From Oscillatoria sp. SIO1A7 (lineage in GTDB: Bacteria; Cyanobacteriota; Cyanobacteriia; Cyanobacteriales; Laspinemataceae), in the NCBI GenBank assembly GCA_010672965.1, contig JAAHFN010000002.1, positions 124,001 to 188,000 of the forward strand: a stretch of DNA of 64,000 bases. Reading direction: 5' to 3'. A model generated the notes under the pieces. It made no database searches, was not told the origin of the DNA, and was given only the letters and a program-made list of their open reading frames with translations. This document shows positions 37,227 through 46,735 of this stretch, piece after piece (within the stretch, counting starts at the first letter, position 1; the number at the start of each line of letters is the position of its first letter). The position numbers and the translations under genes were made by a program.

Positions 37227-37375
37227 TCTAATATATATCTCTAGATCCCCCCAACCCCCCTTAGAAAGCTTAGAAAGGGGGCTTTTTGGATTTATGCACT
37301 CTTGTCTAATATATATCTCTAGATCCCCCCAACCCCCCTTGGAAAGCTTAAAAAGGGGGGCTATTGAGGTAGTTT
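37227..37375. repeat. Tandem duplication of a GATCCCCCCAACCCCCC palindromic repeat
   Basis: Two 78-bp units, each with TCTAATATATATCTCTAGATC, CCCCCCAACCCCCCTT and AAAGCTTA.AAAGGGGG. The same motif family occurs at 59840-59885 and 61639-61728. It lies about 180 bp upstream of the 7TM/ATP-grasp gene. Confidence 0.8.
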
Positions 37376-37553
37376 GCCACAATTTTAAGCTGGACGCGCC
37401 AGTAGGTAGGTAGGTAGCAAGTCGAGCAATCAAAATGAAGCCAAAGTGATATACTCGCTAGCGGCTGGTTTAGCGGTCTGGAAACTCGATATTGCCTAGA
37501 CAAGGCACAGACCCCCCAATCTTTAATCACCATCATAGGGAGTCCTAGGCCAC

Positions 37554-39602
37554 ATGAAAGTGACGATTCCATACATTGCCCATCGCGATAGAGATCCAGT
37601 AGGTGATGAAAACCATACGTCTCCTCAGAAGCTAACCTCAGCAGACCAGATCGCCCGCCATGTGGTGGTGAGCTTGGTTGGAGTGGGACTACTGCTGGTG
37701 ACTTTGCATATGGGGTTGGACTCTGTGCTTGCTCTCGACAGGGACATCTCCCTTGTGCTACCCCCTCAACAGGCTATGAGCTTTAGCAGGGCGATCGCTG
37801 CCTTTGACTACTTGCAAATCATCGAACTGCGTCGTCTTTCCCCAGAATTACAGCAGTCCCTAACCCTGATTTTGCTCTTTCCCATTACTGCTCTTGCCAC
37901 AGCGATTTGTCGTAACGCGATTGGATTGACCACTTTTGGCGTCTTCGTGCCCCCATTGATAGCCTTGGCGCTGACTGTTTCAGATTGGGAGCTGGGCCTC
38001 CTGTTCGCCTTGACCATCTTGTTGTTGGGCCTATTGCTGCGGATGGCGATCGAGCCCCTAAAGTTGGTGATGGTTCCCCGTCTAGGCATACTATTAACCG
38101 CAGCAGTCCTGTGGATAGTTCTCGGCATTTCCACCTTGGAGTATTGCCAATGGACCCATGCAGGCCATAGGATTTTGCTCCCTATAGTTATCTTGGCTGG
38201 CCTCATCGAGCGTTTGTTTATCACCCTTGAAGAAGAAGGAACAACCTACACCCTCAAACGCTTGCTCAACACCCTGATTGTGGGGGCATGCTGTTATCTC
38301 GTTCTCGCTTCTCCCGGTTTAGGAAAATTCATCCTCAGTTATCCCGAAGCACACTTATTCACCATAGCCGGGATGGTAAGCATTGGTCGATATTCTGGAT
38401 ACCGGGTGAGCGAACTGTTTCGCTTTAAAGACTTCTCCACCCCATCTCCAACGCCGCTCATCCCCTTTTCCCCGAGCCTCACTTCCATTGCTGCATTTCT
38501 GAAGACGTCCCTTAGTTCCAGTCTAGGGAACCTGCTGCACCGACTTGGCTTGCATCAGTTTAGTCAGCACCCCGGTTCGTATCTCTCCATGCCTCAATGT
38601 CTAACCCATCTCAAATCTTGCCTCAACCTCTCCTGGGCGAGACCGGGCGAACTCAAGGAACGGGGGGTTCTCGGTATAAATAATCGCAATTCTAACTATG
38701 TCTTGGTCTATAATCCTCGAAGTTCCTATCCTCAAGTCGATAACAAAGTTCTGACCAAGCAACTCTGCGTGAAATGGGGAATTACCGCCCCAAAAACATA
38801 CTCAGAAATTCAGTTTCATGGGGAGATTCAACAGCAACTCTCTCACTTGGCCAAGTATCCTGACTTTGTGATTAAACCGGCTAGAGGACATGGAGGACAA
38901 GGCATTTTGATTCTTGCCCAGCAGGCTGCCTACCAGTTCATAACCCCCAGTGGCAAGCAACTGACTATGCCGGATCTGCAGCACCACTTAAGTCGTATCC
39001 TGTCTGGGCTTTATTCTCTTGGAGGGCAACCCGACACGGCCATTATAGAACAGCGCCTGGTTCCCCACGCCAGATGGGATGCGATCGCCGTACAAGGCAT
39101 CCCGGACATTCGCCTCATTCTTTTCCAAGGTATTCCCATCATGGCCATGACCCGACTGCCCACCCTAGCCTCTCAAGGGAAAGCAAACCTGCATCAGGGG
39201 GGGATTGCTATGGGAATCGATCTCGTCACTGGGCAGACCTATGGTGGTGTTTGTAATAATCGCGTCATTACAACCCATCCCGACACGGGTCAGCCCCTCG
39301 CTGGATTTCTGATTCCCCACTGGGAGTCAATTTTAGCGGCCTCAATTCAACTAGCCTGTTGTCTTGACTTGGATTACATCGGGATTGACTTTGCCATTGA
39401 TGCCACTGAAGGTCCTATGGTCTTGGATGTCAATGCCCGTCCCGGTTTAGCCATTCAAATTGCTAATCGACAAGGGATATGTTGCCGTCTAGAATTTGTT
39501 GATAGACAGCTCGGGATTAAACAAATGAAGAGCCCCCTAGACCCTTCACAGATTCTCCATTTGCTCCCCGAAATCAATACAATCTCTCGAACGCTCTCGT
39601 AG
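37554..39602 (+). CDS. 7TM domain fused to an alpha-L-glutamate-ligase-like ATP-grasp enzyme
   Basis: A 682-aa protein. Residues about 38-300 have seven or so hydrophobic helices, like the 7TM domain usually joined to an inactive transglutaminase; here the transglutaminase is absent. Residues about 360-680 are an ATP-grasp domain: FVIKPARGHGGQGILIL, DIRLILFQGIP, LHQGGIAMGIDLVTGQ and GIDFAIDATEGPMVLDVNAR with PGL. Such ATP-grasp enzymes form amide bonds, and 7TM/ATP-grasp gene sets have been proposed to modify envelope peptides or polymers. Having both in one chain is notable. The next gene starts 15 bp downstream. Confidence 0.8.
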   Translation: MKVTIPYIAHRDRDPVGDENHTSPQKLTSADQIARHVVVSLVGVGLLLVTLHMGLDSVLALDRDISLVLPPQQAMSFSRAIAAFDYLQIIELRRLSPELQQSLTLILLFPITALATAICRNAIGLTTFGVFVPPLIALALTVSDWELGLLFALTILLLGLLLRMAIEPLKLVMVPRLGILLTAAVLWIVLGISTLEYCQWTHAGHRILLPIVILAGLIERLFITLEEEGTTYTLKRLLNTLIVGACCYLVLASPGLGKFILSYPEAHLFTIAGMVSIGRYSGYRVSELFRFKDFSTPSPTPLIPFSPSLTSIAAFLKTSLSSSLGNLLHRLGLHQFSQHPGSYLSMPQCLTHLKSCLNLSWARPGELKERGVLGINNRNSNYVLVYNPRSSYPQVDNKVLTKQLCVKWGITAPKTYSEIQFHGEIQQQLSHLAKYPDFVIKPARGHGGQGILILAQQAAYQFITPSGKQLTMPDLQHHLSRILSGLYSLGGQPDTAIIEQRLVPHARWDAIAVQGIPDIRLILFQGIPIMAMTRLPTLASQGKANLHQGGIAMGIDLVTGQTYGGVCNNRVITTHPDTGQPLAGFLIPHWESILAASIQLACCLDLDYIGIDFAIDATEGPMVLDVNARPGLAIQIANRQGICCRLEFVDRQLGIKQMKSPLDPSQILHLLPEINTISRTLS

Positions 39603-39617
39603 GTTGCAATCAAGACT

Positions 39618-40388
39618 ATGCTTTACCCATTTTCTCTATTTCCTCTCCTTTCCGAGGCAGTATCCACTCTTGGCCGTGCCCTTGGATTCAGTTTGTTGCT
39701 GCTCCTGCTTGGCGTCCCTGTGGCCTGGGCAGGGCAAACCCTAGAGCCACAAACAGCTACTGAAGGGCAGCCCTTTAGGTTGTCCCTCTCAGACACGGCC
39801 TTGGCTGAGTTGCCAGGTCCTTTGACCTATGAGGTGTCTGGTTTACCCCCAGGACTGTCTCTCCAGAAGCAAACTATTATCGGCCAGCCGCAGAGTAGTG
39901 AGGGTTGGAGTTGTCTAAACCGTCTAAACCCCATTCAGCAGGGGAGCGCTGGCTACTACACCGTCGCGATCGCCGCCAGGAATCCCCAAGCTGAAACTGC
40001 TCGGATCCAGTTTCCCCTCAAAGTTTTGACAGCTCCCTTTATTGTGGACATTGATACGGAACGCCACTATAGTGACAAACTTGGCTGCCGTCGCAGTCTG
40101 CCCAGTGGAACCTATCGCCTCCATGTCATCAGTCGAGCAGAGGGAGGCAAATTTGATGCTTGGAGTCGCAAGACCCTGTGGGAAGACCGCTACTATGTGC
40201 GGCCTGGTCTGGGACGGGTGGAACGTGTAGGCCGCTATCCCTCGATCGCCGAAGCCCTGAAGCATCGCCCAGAGGATGCCCAACTGCAACTCCCCATTCC
40301 CGCAGACATCAGCTTTTATCTGGTGGATAAGGTGAATGTAGAGAATAACCAGGGGGGTGTGTCCGTATTAGTAACCCAAGTACAGTGA
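39618..40388 (+). CDS. Secreted protein with Ig-like domain and C-terminal beta domain
   Basis: A 256-aa protein with a signal peptide (FSLLLLLLGVPVAWA, probable cut before GQ). An Ig/cadherin-like segment follows (LTYEVSGLPPGLSL with YTVAIAARN), then a C-terminal domain: SGTYRLHVISRAEGGKFDAW to FYLVDKVNVENNQGGVSVLV. The same C-terminal domain forms the mature part of the next gene's product. It starts 15 bp after the ATP-grasp gene, so the two are almost surely co-transcribed. It may be a substrate or partner of the membrane ligase; that is inference. Confidence 0.75.
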   Translation: MLYPFSLFPLLSEAVSTLGRALGFSLLLLLLGVPVAWAGQTLEPQTATEGQPFRLSLSDTALAELPGPLTYEVSGLPPGLSLQKQTIIGQPQSSEGWSCLNRLNPIQQGSAGYYTVAIAARNPQAETARIQFPLKVLTAPFIVDIDTERHYSDKLGCRRSLPSGTYRLHVISRAEGGKFDAWSRKTLWEDRYYVRPGLGRVERVGRYPSIAEALKHRPEDAQLQLPIPADISFYLVDKVNVENNQGGVSVLVTQVQ

Positions 40389-40404
40389 GGCTTAAACTAG
40401 GGTG

Positions 40405-40577
40405 TGGGCAGTGAGGTAGGGTGTAGGGTTTAGGGTGTGGGGTGTGGGGAAAAATTCCTGCGAAGAGCGATCGCGCGGAGCTGGAAAGTCTTGTTAGGAT
40501 GAAGTTTCCCTACACCCCACACCCCACACCCCACACCCTAAACCCCACACCCCACACCCCACACCCCACACCCTACC
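40405..40577. repeat. Arrays of GGTGTGG and ACACCCC flanking an inverted pair
   Basis: GTGTGGGGTGTGG (40411-40450) and, inverted, CCCCACACCCCACACC (40500-40577) face each other across about 50 bp, so this spacer could fold into a long imperfect hairpin between the two secreted-protein genes. Confidence 0.75.
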
Positions 40578-40609
40578 TCACTGCCCAATTCTATAGCTAT
40601 GTAAAGCCC

Positions 40610-41191
40610 ATGAAAACCGAAGCGAGTATCCCTTGGATCGGGCGGATTGTGGGAGCAATGATGGGGGTTATATCCCTAGCGTGTCTTTCCCTTAGTCTGT
40701 CCTTTGGCTGTATGCCCGTACTGGCTCAACCGACTGCCCCAGAGGGGATGGGGCATACAGTGGTAGATACTGTAGTCGATCCGGTGGTCGATACGGTGGT
40801 TAATGTTGATGCCAGACTAAACCATTCCAGGGAGACTGCTGTTGTCCTTCCCCTAGCTGCAGGCATTTATCAATCCCATGTCATTGGTCCCGAGGACGGG
40901 GGACTATTCAGCGCCTGGAACTTCAACTGCACTACAAATGGCTGTCGCCTGGACGGCACTGATTGCCGCTCTGGCTGGGAACACCGATACACGATTCGCT
41001 TGGGTAAAAAGTTGCTCAAAGTTCCAGGGACTGGCAAATATGCCACCCCGACTTTGGCCTTGCAGTCTGCCCCCGCCGATCGAACCTTTAGCCTTTCCCA
41101 GAATCTGGACGCTGAATTTTATGTTTACGACCCCTTGCGTGCCGCAAATAATCAGGGAGGGGTTTCCTTGAGGATCGCTAAAGTGAAGTGA
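40610..41191 (+). CDS. Secreted protein, paralogue of the preceding gene's C-terminal domain
   Basis: 193 aa from ATG 40610; the longer frame is translated ACACCCC repeat and is rejected. The signal peptide ends VLAQ-PT. A short VVDTVVDPVVDTVV repeat precedes a domain matching the one in the previous gene: GIYQSHVIGPEDGGLFSAW, HRYTIRLG and AEFYVYDPLRAANNQGGVSL. Three or four cysteines (NCTTNGCRLDGTDC) suggest disulfides outside the cytosol. Its stop abuts, with no spacer, the stop of the convergent gene. Confidence 0.75.
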   Translation: MKTEASIPWIGRIVGAMMGVISLACLSLSLSFGCMPVLAQPTAPEGMGHTVVDTVVDPVVDTVVNVDARLNHSRETAVVLPLAAGIYQSHVIGPEDGGLFSAWNFNCTTNGCRLDGTDCRSGWEHRYTIRLGKKLLKVPGTGKYATPTLALQSAPADRTFSLSQNLDAEFYVYDPLRAANNQGGVSLRIAKVK

Positions 41192-42280
41192 CTAGCGAAC
41201 AGTTAGCTCGGGCCAGAGACGGCGGTAGGGATCGAACTCTAGCAATTGGGGACCTGGATAAAGTTTGTTTTCCCATTTGAAAATCATCAAGGCCATTAAA
41301 TTACGGTGTTCCCCCGTGCGTAGGTCAACTCGACAGGCAGTGGAGGGAATCATTTGAGCCTTGTCATTAAACGCCCAGACCAAAGCCTGTCTGATGCCAG
41401 CGACGAGTTGGCGATCGCCCTGGTTGGCGAGCAAATAGGATAGTGCCACTTCTGCTAGGACATCCGGCTTGCTTTCCCGCAGAATGCGATCGCTGTTTTT
41501 CTCAAACCACTCAAATACCCAGGAAAATTCCACCGGATCTACCATTTTCTGGAAATAGCGGCTATCGGACAAAATGACGTGGGTGAGGCCATAGGTCTTG
41601 GCTTCAAATTCTTTAGCCGTGAGCTGGTCATCCGGGGGGAACGCTCCTTGAAAAGCCCGAGTGTAAGCTTCGCGCAGGTCGATGATGTCCAAATCGACTA
41701 AATAGTAAATGTCATTAATCAGTTTGGCAGAAAAGCCCTGGATGACTTCGGGATCTAGCATGAAAGCAGCCCAATCCACCTGACGCAGGTAATCTAGAGC
41801 TTTGTCAGTATTTTCAAAACCGGGCGTTCCTAATAAACCGTACTCGTTGATTTTGTTGACTTCATAGAGGAGGTGGCGATCGAAGGCTATGGTTCCGGCT
41901 CGACGCATGAGATCCTGGCGCAGAAAATCCCTAGGGGAATGCGGGTGGCTGCGTTGCAAAACCTGACCCTGTCGATACTGGGCATACCCGGGTTCTGCTG
42001 CCCTTTGAAGATCTTCTGAGGCGAACCAGGCCGTTGCTAAGATATCGGCAATGACCGGTTGAAGATAGGACTCATCCCCAGTAATGCGGTACAAGCGCAA
42101 GGCATAGTGTTTTTGTTCGGCGCGCGGAAGCCGGTCAAATTCAGACTCAAAGCGCTCCTGAATCTTCGTCGCTACCTCTGATTCGCTGTACCAGCCTGGA
42201 ACCGGGGCTGCGATCGCCTGCGGGGAGCTAGCGAAGAATAGGACTATCGTCAGTAGGACGGCCAATAGAGATGACATCAT
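41192..42280 (-). CDS. Exported all-helical protein, DUF3541-like
   Basis: 362 aa from the double ATG at 42280, preferred over a TTG at 42370 that would add 30 residues. An N-terminal signal or anchor LLAVLLTIVLFFASSPQAIA precedes a helical domain: RLPRAEQKHYALRLYRITGD, DLMRRAGTIAFDRHLLYEVN, LINDIYYLVDLDIIDLREAY. It ends LMALMIFKWENKLYPGPQLL. I place it near DUF3541 with moderate confidence. It converges on the secreted paralogue with zero spacing and probably belongs to the same envelope locus. Confidence 0.65.
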   Translation of the reverse strand: MMSSLLAVLLTIVLFFASSPQAIAAPVPGWYSESEVATKIQERFESEFDRLPRAEQKHYALRLYRITGDESYLQPVIADILATAWFASEDLQRAAEPGYAQYRQGQVLQRSHPHSPRDFLRQDLMRRAGTIAFDRHLLYEVNKINEYGLLGTPGFENTDKALDYLRQVDWAAFMLDPEVIQGFSAKLINDIYYLVDLDIIDLREAYTRAFQGAFPPDDQLTAKEFEAKTYGLTHVILSDSRYFQKMVDPVEFSWVFEWFEKNSDRILRESKPDVLAEVALSYLLANQGDRQLVAGIRQALVWAFNDKAQMIPSTACRVDLRTGEHRNLMALMIFKWENKLYPGPQLLEFDPYRRLWPELTVR

Positions 42281-42531
42281 TAATGGTTGTTTGGTTAGGG
42301 CTCGATTGAAAGTCGCGTTCGTTGCGGCGCTTTTGGCATTTTTGGGAATTCCAAGAAATAAATTACCCAAATTCGTAGGACGGGCAACGGAAAAGTCCGG
42401 TGCCTAGAGACAGCCCAAACGTTGGGCTCAGGAGAACGCCTGTCCTACGGGGAAGCATCCCTCGGGGGCGATCGCTTACTTTAAAGCTCCGAAGCCCAAT
42501 CCAAAATTCAAAATTCAAAATCCAAAATAAA

Positions 42532-42750
42532 TTACCTTCCGAGCCTTCCTTTTTCTTGGAAGCTTTCCAGGGATGCCAAAATATCGGGTAGTTCTTCAAA
42601 CCGGCTCCTAGCTGTTTCTTGCTTAAACATCCAGGCATTACGACTGCGGAAGCTGCCGCTGTATGGAGTTCTCGTTCCCCGCCCTGCCGATATTTGTGAC
42701 TGTTTGATTCGAGATTGATGTCGTCTGGCCTCCTGTAAAGGACCTAGCAT
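42532..42750 (-). CDS. Small basic hypothetical protein
   Basis: A 72-aa frame starting MLGPLQEARRHQSRIKQSQI, with GAGGAT about 9 nt upstream of the ATG. It has balanced composition and no repeats until its last third, which runs into repeat DNA. The family is not recognised and it could be spurious. Confidence 0.3.
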   Translation of the reverse strand: MLGPLQEARRHQSRIKQSQISAGRGTRTPYSGSFRSRNAWMFKQETARSRFEELPDILASLESFQEKGRLGR

Positions 42751-42875
42751 ATCTGTATCCTCAATTTTGCCTATTCTTAGTATCCCCTCTCAATGCGATC
42801 GAATCTGCAAATTTTTTATATTACTTAACAATTTGATGTTATATTACTTAACAATATCTGCGTAAGTCCTGTATA

Positions 42876-42932
42876 GCAGTCAGCAGTCAGCAGTCAGCAG
42901 TCAGCAGTCAGCAGTCAGCAGTCAGCAGTCAG
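42876..42932. repeat. CAGCAGT heptad array
   Basis: About eight tandem copies of AGCAGTC. A 60-bp unit after it (TTCAAAAAAACAAATTATCC onward) is directly duplicated at about 43094-43147, each time followed by GACGCCCGTCC palindrome pieces. Confidence 0.9.
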
Positions 42933-43232
42933 CTTTTAGGTAATTCAAAAAAACAAATTATCCAATTTCGATGGACGCCCGTCCCGCCTGTCCGGTGCCC
43001 AGAGACTTTTCCGTTGCCTTTCCTACGGGGAAGCGAGAGAGAAATATTTATAGCAGTAAGCTATCAGCTCTGCTGCAGTCAGCAGTCAGCTTTTAGGGAA
43101 TTCAAAAAAACAAATTATCCAATTTCGATGGACGCCCGTCCCGCCTGTCCCCCCCGCCCCAAGGGACTTTTCGGACGCCCGTCCTACGGGAGATTCTAAA
43201 TTTTTTCTGCGGGTATTCAACCGGACTTTATA

Positions 43233-44516
43233 TTAAACGGAGTCGGCGGGTTGAACAAGGCGACTGGCAGCAATAAAACTGCTGGCAGCGACAAAAGCAA
43301 TGGAACCGGCGATCGCTCCTTTAACTAAATTCATCTCGCCAAAGGGACTGAAAGCTGTCCCCTTTAAAATGCCTGCTGCCTTAATACCTGCGGTATATAT
43401 TCCAATCGCCAATCCAATTCTTTGAGGCGGAACTAGAGAAATAGCCAAAGGAAGTCCGCCATTTCTGACCAAATTGAAGAAAGCTACCAAACCAATAGCT
43501 GCGATCGCGAATATTGCTCCGTTTGGTACGAAGCCCATTAGCAATAACAATCCCATACAGGGGCCAATGCCAATTAACATGGCTAGACGGTTGCCCAGTC
43601 GCTCTGCCCAATAACCGGCGGGAACTGCTGTCAGAGCTAGGGCGATCGCCACAGCAAAAGTTAGCCATTGTACATTTCCTCCCAATTCGGCTATCAAGCT
43701 TTTGAGAGTTTCCATCAAAAAACCCGACCCCCAACTCAGAGTAATGCTTGTTACAAAAATTAATGCCAAGGCCAGAAACAGGTGTTTTGGTTGTGCCGCT
43801 ACGGGTTTGTCCGCTTCCTGGGCTATTGGCGGCTCTTCTAGATTGCTGCTTTCATTGCTGCTTCCCGATGCAGTTGTTTCCGTAGCATCTACCGCTCGCA
43901 GTACCGCAGCAGTTCCCAACATACTAATGGAAGCGATCGTAAATGTTGGTCCCGGCCCGAGACCGAGTATAAATTGATTGGATATCGGAGCGATCGCGAC
44001 AATTATGCCGCCTACCAACGTAAGCAAACTCGACGCTTTGGGTAAATTTCGGGGGCTGGCATATTTCCCCAGCAATGTCAATGCGGGAGAGCGAAATACC
44101 GTCATTGCCAAAGACCACATTACCAGCAATCCAGGCAACAGCCATCTGACCCAACTGTCTGGTTCTGGCTCGACAAAAGTCGTTAGGGTTGGGATAGAAA
44201 CAAATAGCGCCGACGATAGAATAACTCCCGCCGAGATAAAGGGAAATCGAGTCCCCATCCAGCGCATGCTCCCATCCGAGAGCCCGCCCATCAAGGGTTC
44301 GATAACCACAGCCAGAGCATCTTCTAGCAGCAGTATCCCAGCCGCCATATTTTCGGGCAAGCCAAAGTCAACCAATAGGGACTTTAGATAGAGCTTATAA
44401 AAGACCCAACTTAGAGTAATAGTTCCCTGTAGTGCGGTCAGCGCCCAAACTTTCCGCCAAAGAATATTTTGGCTCTGTGGGGGGGCGATCGCATCAGTGC
44501 CACTAGATTTATTCAT
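43233..44516 (-). CDS. MFS transporter
   Basis: A 427-aa integral membrane protein with about 12 helices in two halves separated by a polar linker (SSNESSNLEEPPIAQEADKP). EPLMGGLSDGSMRWMGTRFP is the loop 2-3 motif G-x3-D-R/K-x-G-R-K in a diverged form, with AERLGNRLAML as its counterpart in the second half. It is related by eye to the GPH/BCH1-type carriers found next to photosynthetic genes, but the substrate is uncertain. Confidence 0.85.
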   Translation of the reverse strand: MNKSSGTDAIAPPQSQNILWRKVWALTALQGTITLSWVFYKLYLKSLLVDFGLPENMAAGILLLEDALAVVIEPLMGGLSDGSMRWMGTRFPFISAGVILSSALFVSIPTLTTFVEPEPDSWVRWLLPGLLVMWSLAMTVFRSPALTLLGKYASPRNLPKASSLLTLVGGIIVAIAPISNQFILGLGPGPTFTIASISMLGTAAVLRAVDATETTASGSSNESSNLEEPPIAQEADKPVAAQPKHLFLALALIFVTSITLSWGSGFLMETLKSLIAELGGNVQWLTFAVAIALALTAVPAGYWAERLGNRLAMLIGIGPCMGLLLLMGFVPNGAIFAIAAIGLVAFFNLVRNGGLPLAISLVPPQRIGLAIGIYTAGIKAAGILKGTAFSPFGEMNLVKGAIAGSIAFVAASSFIAASRLVQPADSV

Positions 44517-44649
44517 TTATTTATTGGGGCATTGGGCATTGGGCATTGGGCATTGGGCATTGGGGGAGTTGTCAGTTTTAAGTTTTAAATTCAACATTCA
44601 AAACTTAAAACTTTACCCTACACCCCACACCCTACAGCTACAGTCTTTC

Positions 44650-44876
44650 AGGACTTACGCAAATCAGGTCTAACGTTGTATAGCGTTTCTCAAATAAGTG
44701 TAATGAACGAAAATGTAGGGGCGACAGCATCCCCCTTGACTATCTCTTAGCTCTAAACGGCAATTTCGGCACTGGGATATTGCATCCCCCAGACACCTCA
44801 CATCAATTTGAGAACCGCTATATATAGTTTCTGGTGCGCAATGCGCACCCTACAAATCAAGTCTTTGCGTAAGTCC
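44650..44876. mobile_element. Family B element carrying a family A insertion
   Basis: Outer ends AGGACTTACGCAAA and TTTGCGTAAGTCCT; flanks GTCTTTC and GTCTTTA give a near-perfect 7-bp duplication. Without the inner element the family B copy would be 83 bp. Confidence 0.85.
44679..44822. mobile_element. Family A element nested in family B (144 bp)
   Basis: Ends TATAGCGTTTCTCAAATAAG and TTTGAGAACCGCTATA, core GGGGCGACAGCATCCCC with GGGATATTGCATCCCCC. It is inserted within the left half of the surrounding family B copy. Confidence 0.85.
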
Positions 44877-45002
44877 TGTCTTTAATACTAGGCATTGCGG
44901 GGAGTTTTAAGTTTTAAGTTTTAAGTTCAAGGCTTGTTAACTCTTGAACATCCAAAACTTAAAACTTTACCCTACACCCCACACCCTACACCCTTACACC
45001 CC

Positions 45003-46175
45003 TTAATACTGAGGCACGGATGGGTCGATTTCCTCGCTCCAAGCGAGAATACCCCCCTTAACATTGGTGCCCTCAATTCCCGCTTCCTTGAGAATAGCGA
45101 GAGCCTTGGCAGACCGCGCTCCTGACCTACAGTGAGCTATCAAGCGGTGACCGTTTACTAATTCTTTCACCTTTTCAACCCCTTGGCCGTTCTCGATTTC
45201 CGGTAACGGCACCAGCACCGAGCCGGGAATTTGAGCAATATCGTACTCGTGGGGGTTGCGCACGTCTAGCAAGACAAAATCGTCCGTACCGCTATCGAGC
45301 AATTCTTTCAAGTCTTTCACAGTCATTTCGGGAACGCTCATCTTTTGTTCTTCCTCCTGGGCTTTTGCTTGGGGAATTCCGCAGAACTGTTCGTAATCGA
45401 TTAATTTCTCGATAACCGGGCGCATTGGGTTCGGCCGCAACTTCAGCTCTCGGAATGACATATCCATTGCATTGTAGAGCAAGAGCCGTCCGCTCAGAGT
45501 TTTGCCAGAACCGAGGATAATTTTTACCGTCTCTGTCGCCTGGATTAGCCCGATAATTCCCGGCAAAATCCCCAAAACGCCTCCTTCCGCACAGGAAGGA
45601 ACCATTCCCGGCGGCGGTGGTTCGGGATACAAGTCGCGGTAGTTCGGACCTCCTTGGTAATTAAAGACCGTCGCCTGACCTTCAAAGCGGAAGATGGAGC
45701 CATAAACATTTGGCTTGTCCAACAAAACGCAGGCATCGTTCGTTAAATAGCGCGTCGGGAAATTATCGGTTCCATCCACCACTATGTCATAGGGTTCGAT
45801 AATTTCTAGGGCGTTCTCAGAACTGATACGAGTGTTGTATAAGTCAACTTGGCAGTAAGGATTTATTTCCAGAATCCTGGTTTTCGCCGATTCTATTTTC
45901 GGTTTGCCGACCGTAGAAGTGCTGTGAATGACTTGGCGCTGCAAATTGGAGCTATCGACCACATCAAAATCGACTATTCCAAGCCGCCCCACACCCGCTG
46001 CAGCCAGATACAGGAGTAATGGGGACCCTAGTCCCCCGGTGCCGATACAAAGCACGCTCGCTGTCTTGAGCCGTTTCTGCCCCTCCACTCCAATTTCCGG
46101 GAGGATCAAGTGGCGGGAATAGCGTGCGTAGTCATCCTGAGATAGCTGGATTTCCTCCAGGTTGGGATTTAGCAT
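45003..46175 (-). CDS. moeB: MoeB-like E1 adenylyltransferase with C-terminal rhodanese domain
   Basis: A 390-aa protein. The E1-like part (about 10-265) has the nucleotide loop CIGTGGLGSPLLLYLAAAGV, DGTDNFPTRYL and a cysteine in PSCAEGGVLG. The rhodanese part (about 283-388) has the persulfide cysteine in AHCRSGARSAK. It adenylates the C-terminal Gly-Gly of a ubiquitin-like sulfur carrier (MoaD, ThiS or similar) and can transfer sulfur, serving molybdopterin and perhaps thiamine or cysteine synthesis. The two C-x2-C zinc pairs of E. coli MoeB are not seen. A JAMM protease gene lies upstream on the same strand. Confidence 0.9.
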   Translation of the reverse strand: MLNPNLEEIQLSQDDYARYSRHLILPEIGVEGQKRLKTASVLCIGTGGLGSPLLLYLAAAGVGRLGIVDFDVVDSSNLQRQVIHSTSTVGKPKIESAKTRILEINPYCQVDLYNTRISSENALEIIEPYDIVVDGTDNFPTRYLTNDACVLLDKPNVYGSIFRFEGQATVFNYQGGPNYRDLYPEPPPPGMVPSCAEGGVLGILPGIIGLIQATETVKIILGSGKTLSGRLLLYNAMDMSFRELKLRPNPMRPVIEKLIDYEQFCGIPQAKAQEEEQKMSVPEMTVKDLKELLDSGTDDFVLLDVRNPHEYDIAQIPGSVLVPLPEIENGQGVEKVKELVNGHRLIAHCRSGARSAKALAILKEAGIEGTNVKGGILAWSEEIDPSVPQY

Positions 46176-46247
46176 GGGCGTTTTCGCGCTGATTGCTTAG
46201 GAATTCTCTTATTAATATCAAATCTTGGAGGCGAGTGGCAATGGGGA

Positions 46248-46735
46248 CAAGGGGTAGGGTGTGGGGTGTGGGGTGTGGGGGTGTAGGGAAACTTCATACT
46301 ATTTCCCGACCGCTATCGAGGGCTCGAAAGTCTTACAGGGACGGAGGTTTCGCGATTAAGAGAGCGCTTCGAGCCCCATATGTCACATTGAGAGTGAAAA
46401 AGCCCACAAGATAATCACCCTAGACAAGGGGCAGGGGGACCGGAGGATAGGGGAACCGGGGGACCGGAGGATAGGGAAACCGGGAGACCGGGGGACGAGG
46501 GGACTGGGGGACTGGGGGACTGGGGGACAAGGGGACTGGGGGACAAGGGGACTTGGAGACAAGGGGACTTGGGGACTGGGAGACTTGGAGGAAATAATAT
46601 AAACCCAATGCCCGATGCCCAATGCCCGATGCCCGATGCCCAATGCCCGATGCCCAATGCCCGATGCCCCAATGCCCAATGCCCGATGCCCAATGCCCAA
46701 TTCCGCTCTTCCCAATTCCCCGAATTCAAAATTCA
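46248..46735. repeat. Long mixed heptad block (GGGGACC.., CCCGATG/CCCAATG)
   Basis: GTGTGGG units (46258-46285), GGGGGACTG/GGGGACCGG units (46427-46590) and a run of about 15 CCCGATG or CCCAATG units (46605-46715). It fills the gap between moeB and the JAMM gene. Open frames through it on both strands are translated repeats. Confidence 0.9.

Noticed and set aside
43014-43199. 61-aa plus-strand frame ending CPPRPKGLFGRPSYG
   Set aside because: It is composed of the duplicated 60-bp unit and GACGCCCGTCC palindrome pieces.
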